In this document: one piece after another, positions 1 to 4,140 of the stretch
How positions within the stretch are numbered: position 1 is the stretch's first letter
Layout: the number at the start of each line of letters is the position of its first letter
Assembly: GCA_049657775.1 (NCBI GenBank)
Contig: JBASNZ010000034.1
Location: 1 to 7,454, forward strand
DNA: 7,454 nucleotides
Source of the DNA: JBASNZ01 sp049657775
GTDB lineage: Bacteria > Actinomycetota > Coriobacteriia > Anaerosomatales > Anaerosomataceae
Direction of reading: 5' to 3'
The notes under the pieces: model-generated
Told to the model about the DNA's origin: nothing
The model's database searches: none
Seen by the model: the letters and a program-made list of their open reading frames with translations, nothing else
Position numbers and translations under genes: made by a program

Positions 1-597
1 CAGTCGCTGCGCATCGTGGAGGTGCTGGAGTACGAGGGTAAGGGGCTCAACCTCACATGGGAGGTGCGCGACGGCATCTCGCACCACACCGGCGGCCAGC
101 GTGCGTCCACGCTTGAGGGCCAGATCGTGGCCATCGCGGATCGCGTCGCGTACGTGAACCACGACATCGACGATGCCATCCGGGGCGGCGTCATCAGCGA
201 GGCCGAGCTTCCCGTAGAATCGACCGAGGTGCTCGGCCACAACCACGGCGCGCGCATCACCACCATGGTGCACGACATGGTGGGCTCCTCGCTCGACTCC
301 GATGAGATCCGCATGTCACCCCGTGTGTGGGACGCCATGATGGCGCTTCGCGAGTGGCTGTTCGCCAATGTGTACTTCTCGGAGAGGGCCAAGTCCGAGG
401 CGCCCAAGGCGTATCACCTGGTGCAGGAACTCTTCTTCTACTACCTGGCGCACCCCGAGGAGCTTCCCGAGGAGTACGCTCCGGTCGGGCCGGACTGTCT
501 CGTTCAGTCCGTCGTCGACTACGTGGCGGGCATGACCGACCGCTTTGCGATCCGCACCTACGAGCGGCTGTTCCTGCCTACCCGCTGGCGGATGTAG
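1..597 (+). CDS. dgt: dGTPase-like dNTP triphosphohydrolase, 3' part only
   Basis: The C-terminal 198 residues of a deoxyguanosinetriphosphate triphosphohydrolase-like protein; the start lies before the window, so the frame is open from base 1 and the GTG at 16 is an internal valine. Family members cleave dNTPs (dGTP first of all) to the deoxynucleoside and triphosphate in the cytoplasm, trimming dNTP pools. Seen: GLNLTWEVRDGISHHTG (window residues 15-31) and TLEGQIVAIADRVAYVNHDI (37-56), both hallmark blocks of the family; D47 in the ADR block is the probable last metal ligand of the HD domain, whose H and HD motifs must lie upstream. The end, with FAIRTYERLF followed by a short tail, is where the family normally stops, so the 3' end looks intact. 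In many Actinomycetota dgt lies directly before dnaG; here repeats, a regulator and hppA lie between. Substrate preference cannot be read from this part. Confidence 0.9.
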   Translation, partial: QSLRIVEVLEYEGKGLNLTWEVRDGISHHTGGQRASTLEGQIVAIADRVAYVNHDIDDAIRGGVISEAELPVESTEVLGHNHGARITTMVHDMVGSSLDSDEIRMSPRVWDAMMALREWLFANVYFSERAKSEAPKAYHLVQELFFYYLAHPEELPEEYAPVGPDCLVQSVVDYVAGMTDRFAIRTYERLFLPTRWRM

Positions 598-610
598 GCG
601 ACCGTGCGGG

Positions 611-778
611 GCGAGACGCGCGGCGAGGAGTCCGGCGAGCAGCCGCGCGAGAAGCCCGGCGAGAAGCCCGGCGAGCAGCCGCGCGAGAAGCCCGGCGAGA
701 AGCCTGGCGAGCAGCCGCGCGAGAAGCCCGGCGAGAAGCCCGGCGAGCAGCCCGGCGAGCAGCCCGGCGAGACGCGGG
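611..778. repeat. Array of fourteen 12-bp tandem repeats
   Basis: Fourteen head-to-tail 12-bp units, each beginning GCGAG, start 13 bases after the dgt stop codon. The common unit is GCGAGAAGCCCG; variants are GCGAGCAGCCGC and GCGAGCAGCCCG. A higher-order period of 36 bp (GCGAGCAGCCGC followed by two copies of the common unit) occurs three times at 635-670, 671-706 and 707-742, with one mismatch (T at 705). The edge units 611-622 and 767-778 both read GCGAGACGCG plus two bases. The unit contains no stop codon in any frame, so all frames stay open across it; the + frame starting at GTG 604 would encode GEKP/GEQP/REKP tetrapeptides. Recent expansion by slippage is the simplest origin. Function unknown. 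Confidence 0.93.
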
Positions 779-797
779 GCGAGAAATATCGCCCCGC
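774..797 (+). terminator. 9-bp GC-rich hairpin, possible dgt terminator
   Basis: A perfect inverted repeat GCGGGGCGA (774-782) / TCGCCCCGC (789-797) with a 6-base A-rich loop (783-788). It lies at the downstream edge of the tandem repeat array, about 180 bases after the dgt stop. The stem is very stable, but no T-run follows, so this is not a classical intrinsic terminator. It could be a U-less terminator or an RNA 3'-end stabiliser for dgt. The hairpin is seen; the termination role is inferred. Confidence 0.45.
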
Positions 798-965
798 AGG
801 CAGTCGGCGGGTCCGGACGATCTGGGCTCTATACGAGCGGGTTGGGACCCGTTTAGGTCCTGTCAAGGCGCCGACGGTACGGTCAGGCGAGCAACGAGGT
901 TGGCTCCTTAGTAGCGGAGCGTGATTTGCGAAGGACTCCGCGCTGCGGCGCACGGATAGAGGGGT

Positions 966-981
966 TCATTTGCGCGAATGA
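966..981. promoter_or_regulatory. Imperfect 16-bp palindrome, possible operator
   Basis: TCATTTGCGCGAATGA pairs with its own reverse complement at 7 of 8 positions (only 971/976 fail). It adjoins a second palindrome at 981-990 and lies about 200 bases upstream of the chosen start of the winged-helix regulator. Dyads of this size are typical binding sites for dimeric winged-helix repressors, so autoregulation is possible. The symmetry is seen; the binding role is inferred. Confidence 0.35.
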
Positions 982-990
982 GTCGCGACT
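981..990. promoter_or_regulatory. Perfect 10-bp palindrome
   Basis: AGTCGCGACT is identical to its reverse complement and shares its first base with the preceding 16-bp dyad. Together they make a 25-bp block of symmetry (966-990) in otherwise featureless intergenic sequence. A single 10-bp palindrome can arise by chance in GC-rich DNA; the tandem placement is what makes it worth recording. Confidence 0.3.
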
Positions 991-1170
991 TTACCAGTTG
1001 TGAATAGCGACGGAGCGCAGGCGCATGGATCTGTGACGTGCAGCGGGTACTGACTTCACATCTCATAAAGTGGACGTCGCAAGAGCGCAAAGAGCACCCT
1101 CCCCGAAGCCGCCAAGACCGCCGCAGTCCGCCGCAACGCCCAACGTGGGATCCCCCCAATGCCGCGATTC

Positions 1171-1177
1171 AGAGAGG
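1171..1177 (+). promoter_or_regulatory. Ribosome binding site that fixes the regulator start
   Basis: AGAGAGG ends 9 bases before GTG 1187. The longer frame opens at GTG 1070, which is preceded by ACATCTCATAAA with no Shine-Dalgarno-like run, and the extra 39 residues would be a proline-rich stretch unlike a folded domain. The shorter start is therefore preferred. Confidence 0.55.
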
Positions 1178-1186
1178 TCACAGGCT

Positions 1187-1711
1187 GTGTCGCCAAAGGA
1201 TTCACTGAAACCCCTGGTGAACACCGCGAAGTTCCCGGATGTCGACTTCGCTAAGCTCGACTCATGGGTGACGAGCAAGCGGGAGGTCGAGGCCGCGTTC
1301 AGCGAGGAGTACTACGCGTACCTGGCGGAGGGCGGACTCTACGAGACCTTCGCGGTGCTCGGTGATCGCAATCGCATGCGAATCATGCAGCTGCTCGTCG
1401 ATCTCGTACTCCCGGTGAGCGAAATCGCCGCCTTGCTGGGACTCACCGAGGCCAACACCTGGTACCACCTCAAGGTCCTGCGCGGCGTGGGTCTGATCGA
1501 GCTGCGCCTATACCCATCGGGGTATACGATACGCGACTACGGGGTGAGCGAACTCACGGATTTCATCGCCAAGTGCCTCACGCCGGAGCGCATGCAGCCC
1601 GACGACGGTGCGTTCGAAGCCGCGATCGCCGGCGCTCGATCCCCGCGGCCCGTAACGCGAAAGACGCAAGACGAGGAGTACAACGCACTGATCGCGCTCA
1701 TGACGGACTAG
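1187..1711 (+). CDS. ArsR-like winged-helix transcriptional regulator
   Basis: A 174-residue DNA-binding protein. Residues 51-118 form a winged helix: YETFAVLGDRNRMRIMQLL (52-70) is the first helix pair typical of ArsR-like repressors, LPVSEIAALLGLTEANTWYH (75-94) is the helix-turn-helix with its recognition helix, and ELRLYPSGYTI (105-115) the wing. The only cysteine is C130, and the ELCVCDL-type metal site of ArsR/SmtB sensors is absent, so metal sensing is unlikely. The N-terminal 50 residues (charged, with EEYYAYLAEGG at 40-50) and the C-terminal 55 lie outside the domain and may serve dimerisation or ligand sensing; I do not recognise them. The next gene downstream is hppA, but hppA has its own promoter, so the two need not form one operon. 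A regulator of hppA, of itself, or of distant genes are all possible. Start chosen from the ribosome site at 1171-1177; GTG 1070 is the alternative. Confidence 0.78.
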   Translation: MSPKDSLKPLVNTAKFPDVDFAKLDSWVTSKREVEAAFSEEYYAYLAEGGLYETFAVLGDRNRMRIMQLLVDLVLPVSEIAALLGLTEANTWYHLKVLRGVGLIELRLYPSGYTIRDYGVSELTDFIAKCLTPERMQPDDGAFEAAIAGARSPRPVTRKTQDEEYNALIALMTD

Positions 1712-1722
1712 CGTCGTCCCCC

Positions 1723-1744
1723 GGCCAAGCGGTGGCCAAGCGGT
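1723..1744. repeat. Tandem 11-bp direct repeat before the hppA promoter
   Basis: GGCCAAGCGGT occurs twice back to back (1723-1733 and 1734-1744) with no mismatch. It ends 12 bases before the -35 box of the hppA promoter. An 11-bp period is one helical turn, which would put two protein monomers on the same face of the DNA, as at activator sites. The repeat is seen; a regulatory role is inferred. Confidence 0.5.
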
Positions 1745-1756
1745 GTTGCCGGTCTG

Positions 1757-1785
1757 TTGCCCGCGCTCACGCGCTCGGGTATCAT
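1757..1785 (+). promoter_or_regulatory. Sigma-70-type promoter for hppA
   Basis: TTGCCC (1757-1762) and TATCAT (1780-1785) are separated by 17 bases, the ideal spacing; the -10 box matches the TATAAT consensus at 5 of 6 positions and the -35 box TTGACA at 4 of 6. Transcription would start near 1792, giving a leader of about 75 nt before hppA. This is the best promoter in the window and implies that hppA is transcribed independently of the regulator upstream. Confidence 0.65.
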
Positions 1786-1796
1786 CCTCGCATTGT

Positions 1797-1819
1797 CCGG
1801 TGGGCGTCCAGCCCACCGG
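1797..1819 (+). other. 9-bp hairpin in the hppA 5' leader
   Basis: CCGGTGGGC (1797-1805) pairs perfectly with GCCCACCGG (1811-1819) around a 5-base loop. It begins about 5 bases after the expected transcription start. No T-run follows, and the ribosome site at 1852-1861 is outside the stem, so it is neither an attenuator nor a direct block of translation. A 5'-end stabilising stem or a protein-binding site on the mRNA is possible. Confidence 0.45.
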
Positions 1820-1851
1820 CACGTTCCGTAGGGGATCGATCCAAGGGGAGT

Positions 1852-1861
1852 AAAGGGAGGA
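1852..1861 (+). promoter_or_regulatory. Ribosome binding site of hppA
   Basis: AAAGGGAGGA ends 5 bases before ATG 1867. It decides the start against a longer open frame reaching back to 1573, whose first 98 residues overlap the regulator and cross the promoter. Confidence 0.8.
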
Positions 1862-1866
1862 CCTGC

Positions 1867-3963
1867 ATGTCTGCAAGCATTGCGTGGCTTGCCCCTCTCG
1901 CCGCACTGGTCGGTCTTGGCGTCGCCGCATACCTCGGCAGCTGGGTTCTCAAGCAGGATCCGGGCAACGAGAAGATGCAGGAGATCTCCAAGGCCACCCA
2001 GGAAGGCGCGATGGCATTCCTTAAGGCCGAGTGGCGTGTGCTCATCATCTTCGCCATCGGAGTCTTCGCGGTTCTGTCGTTCTCGGGGGGCAGCCTCGTC
2101 AAGGGCGTGCTGACCGCGACCGCATTCGCCACGGGCGGTCTGCTCTCGGCCACGGCTGGCTTCATCGGCATGTATGTCTCGACCCGTGCCAACACCCGTA
2201 CCGCACAAGCGGCAACCAAAGGTATCGCCGGTGCGCTCAACGTGGCGTTCCGCTCGGGCCTGACCATGGGTCTCACCGTCGCCTCGTTCGGCGTTCTGGG
2301 TCTTGGTCTCTGGGTCATCTTCATGATCTTGGGCCGCACGCCCGAGCCTGAGATCGTCAACGGCTTCGCCATGGGCGCCAGCTCCATCGCGCTCTTCGCG
2401 CGTGTCGGTGGCGGTATCTACACCAAGGCCGCCGATGTAGGCGCCGACCTCGTCGGTAAGGTCGAGGCCGGCATTCCCGAGGACGATCCCCGCAACCCCG
2501 CCGTTATCGCCGACAACGTTGGCGACAACGTAGGCGACGTGGCCGGTATGGGCGCGGACCTGTACGAGTCGTACGTCGGCTCGATCCTCGCACCGATCGT
2601 GCTCGCGCTCAGCCTGTGGGTGGGCAACTCCGGAATGGCTCCGACCGACCGCCTGTTCGGCGTTGTCACGCCGCTGCTCATCGCGGGCGCCGGCATTATC
2701 GCGTCGATCATCGGTCTGTTCGCCGTGCGCGCCAAAGAAGGCGGCAAGCTGCACGTGGCGCTCAACATGGGCACCTACGTCGCTGCCGCCCTCGAGGTCG
2801 TTGCGATGCTCGGTCTGTTCTACTGGTGGGGCTCCTCGACCGAGATGGCCCGCTTGTGGTACTTCGGCTCCGTGGTCGCCGGTCTTGTAGCCGGTATCGC
2901 CATCGGGCAGATCACCGAGTACTACTGCTCGGATCGCTTCAAGCCGGTCCAGGGTATCGCCGATGCGAGCCAGACCGGTCCCGCGACCAACATCATCGCC
3001 GGACTCGGCGTTGGCATGATCTCGACCGTTGGCCCGATCCTCGTGGTCGCGCTCGGTATCTGGGGTGCCTACACCATGGGTAACCTGGCCGTCCCCGGAC
3101 AGGACACCTCGGGCATCTACGGTATCGCCCTTGCGGCGCTCGGCATGCTGTCGATCACGGCCATCACGGTCGGCGTCGACGCGTACGGTCCCGTGGCCGA
3201 TAACGCCGGCGGCATCGCCGAGATGGCGCACATGGACCCGAGCATCCGCAAGATCACCGACTCGCTCGACTCGGTCGGCAACACCACCGCCGCTATCGCC
3301 AAGGGCTTCGCGATCGGCTCCGCCGGTCTTACGGCCCTCGCGCTGTTCACCGCGTTCCGCGTCTCGATCGCGGCTGGCGGCATCGACCTCAACCTCTCGC
3401 TCGAGAATCCGCTCATCGTCGTGGGCCTGTTCATCGGCGCCATGCTGCCGTTCCTCTTCGCGGCCCTCACCATGAACGCGGTAGGCCGTGCGGCGTTCAG
3501 CATGATCGGCGAGGTTCGCCGCCAGTTCAAGGAGATCCCCGGCCTGCTCGCGGGCGAGCCGGGCGCTCGCGCGGACTACGCTGCTTGCGTCGATATCGCC
3601 ACCAAGGGCGCGCTCAAGGAGATGGTCGTTCCGGGCGTCCTGGCCGTCGTCATCCCGATCGGTCTCGGCCTTCTCAACCTCGAGATCCTCGGCGGGTTCC
3701 TCGCCGGCGCGGTTGTCTCAGGCTTCCTGCTTGCCATCACGATGGCCAACGCGGGTGGCGCATGGGACAACGCCAAGAAGTACATCGAGAGTGGCGTGTA
3801 CGGTGGCAAGGGTAGCGATGCCCACAAGGCTGCCGTCGTGGGCGACACCGTTGGTGACCCCTTCAAGGACACCTCGGGCCCGGCGATGAACATCCTCATC
3901 AAGCTCATGACCGTTGTATCTCTCGTGTTCGTGCCCCTGTTCCTCAAGGTGCACGGCGGGTAG
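1867..3963 (+). CDS. hppA: K+-dependent ion-pumping membrane pyrophosphatase
   Basis: A 698-residue integral membrane pyrophosphatase of normal family length. It hydrolyses pyrophosphate to phosphate at the cytoplasmic face and pumps H+ or Na+ outward, recovering energy from PPi made by DNA, RNA and protein synthesis. Catalytic blocks seen: D190-X7-K198-X-E200, the loop DNVGDNVGDVAGMGADLYES (216-235) with metal-binding aspartates, NAGGAWDNAKK (628-638) and GDTVGDPFKDTSGP (659-672). About 15-16 hydrophobic segments fill the rest, beginning with IAWLAPLAALVGLGVAAYLG near the N terminus. GNTTAAIAK (471-479) has Ala at the two positions (475 and 478) where K+-independent enzymes carry Lys and Thr, so it belongs to the K+-dependent class. 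E234 in ADLYES is at the place used by Na+-pumping members, but some H+-pumping K+-dependent enzymes share it, so the ion stays open. It has its own promoter, leader hairpin and terminator, so it is likely a single-gene transcript. Confidence 0.96.
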   Translation: MSASIAWLAPLAALVGLGVAAYLGSWVLKQDPGNEKMQEISKATQEGAMAFLKAEWRVLIIFAIGVFAVLSFSGGSLVKGVLTATAFATGGLLSATAGFIGMYVSTRANTRTAQAATKGIAGALNVAFRSGLTMGLTVASFGVLGLGLWVIFMILGRTPEPEIVNGFAMGASSIALFARVGGGIYTKAADVGADLVGKVEAGIPEDDPRNPAVIADNVGDNVGDVAGMGADLYESYVGSILAPIVLALSLWVGNSGMAPTDRLFGVVTPLLIAGAGIIASIIGLFAVRAKEGGKLHVALNMGTYVAAALEVVAMLGLFYWWGSSTEMARLWYFGSVVAGLVAGIAIGQITEYYCSDRFKPVQGIADASQTGPATNIIAGLGVGMISTVGPILVVALGIWGAYTMGNLAVPGQDTSGIYGIALAALGMLSITAITVGVDAYGPVADNAGGIAEMAHMDPSIRKITDSLDSVGNTTAAIAKGFAIGSAGLTALALFTAFRVSIAAGGIDLNLSLENPLIVVGLFIGAMLPFLFAALTMNAVGRAAFSMIGEVRRQFKEIPGLLAGEPGARADYAACVDIATKGALKEMVVPGVLAVVIPIGLGLLNLEILGGFLAGAVVSGFLLAITMANAGGAWDNAKKYIESGVYGGKGSDAHKAAVVGDTVGDPFKDTSGPAMNILIKLMTVVSLVFVPLFLKVHGG

Positions 3964-4017
3964 GTGCTGCGACGCGGCGGAAGACCGGCCGTTCGCTGTC
4001 ACAGCCGCGTAGTAGAA

Positions 4018-4058
4018 TGCTCCCGGGTGCCCATTTGGCGCCCGGGAGCAGTCATTTT
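4018..4058 (+). terminator. Rho-independent terminator after hppA
   Basis: A 14-bp stem (4018-4031 with 4037-4050, one G-T wobble at 4028/4040) closes on the 5-base loop CATTT and is followed by TCATTTTG. The stem is strong and the T-run short. It begins 55 bases after the hppA stop and separates hppA from the dnaG-rpoD transcript. Confidence 0.85.
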
Positions 4059-4087
4059 GTGCGACAGTCATCTGCACGCGGCGGCTA

Positions 4088-4106
4088 GCTGATGCCGCGC
4101 ATCGGC
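4088..4106 (+). other. Hairpin in the dnaG leader
   Basis: GCTGATGC (4088-4095) pairs with GCATCGGC (4099-4106) with one G-T wobble around a 3-base loop. It lies 25 bases before the dnaG ribosome site. A competing stem GCGGC (4081-4085) / GCCGC (4094-4098) uses the same bases, so the leader could switch between two folds. No promoter with good boxes was found between the hppA terminator and dnaG. Confidence 0.3.
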
Positions 4107-4130
4107 GTTGCTCAGCAGGTACCAGCACAC

Positions 4131-4137
4131 AGGAGGT
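4131..4137 (+). promoter_or_regulatory. Ribosome binding site that fixes the dnaG start
   Basis: AGGAGGT is a near-perfect Shine-Dalgarno sequence, with 4 bases between AGGAGG and GTG 4141. A TTG at 4108 would add 11 residues, but it lies before this site and has no ribosome site of its own; the protein begun at 4141 (MGRISDEDI) matches the usual DnaG N terminus. Confidence 0.8.
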
Positions 4138-4140
4138 GTC

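Larger units (their letters stand above)
598..1186. other. Gene-poor stretch between dgt and the regulator
   Basis: About 590 bases with no convincing gene. The first 200 hold the 12-bp array and its hairpin. From 798 to 1186 I see a possible 7-bp stem CGGGTCC (808-814) / GGACCCG (845-851), a competing small stem GGACC (845-849) / GGTCC (856-860), two adjoining palindromes at 966-990, and no tRNA-, rRNA- or riboswitch-like core. The open frames here are unlike neighbouring genes: proline- and arginine-rich, no good ribosome site, no recognisable motif. The regulator's promoter should be in this stretch, but I cannot fix a -35/-10 pair with confidence; TTCATT-17-ACTTTA at 965-993 is the nearest and is weak. 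Confidence 0.6.

Noticed and set aside
635..766. Zinc-finger linker similarity (TGEKP-like tetrapeptides)
   Set aside because: No Cys/His pairs occur in the translated stretch; the likeness comes from the repeat unit alone.
611..778. CRISPR-like array
   Set aside because: The units are contiguous 12-mers without unique spacers, and no cas genes are present.
604..924. Open frame from GTG 604 encoding GEKP/GEQP repeats and a basic tail
   Set aside because: The repeat unit has no stop in any frame, so openness is not evidence; there is no good ribosome site, and the part after the repeats resembles no protein. Kept only as a finding, not annotated as a gene.
1070..1186. 39-residue N-terminal extension of the winged-helix regulator from GTG 1070
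   Set aside because: No ribosome site at 1070, proline-rich sequence, and a better placed site before GTG 1187. It is not excluded.
1573..1866. 98-residue N-terminal extension of hppA
   Set aside because: It overlaps the regulator in another frame, crosses the promoter, and is arginine-rich; the strong ribosome site and normal family length support ATG 1867.
1708..3231. 507-residue open frame on the minus strand
   Set aside because: Antisense shadow of hppA in GC-rich DNA; composition is Asp/Gly/Arg/His-rich with no motif.
4013..4018. TAGAAT as the -10 box of a dnaG promoter
   Set aside because: The only -35-like partner (TTCGCT, 15-base spacer) is poor, and transcription would start inside the strong hppA terminator hairpin.
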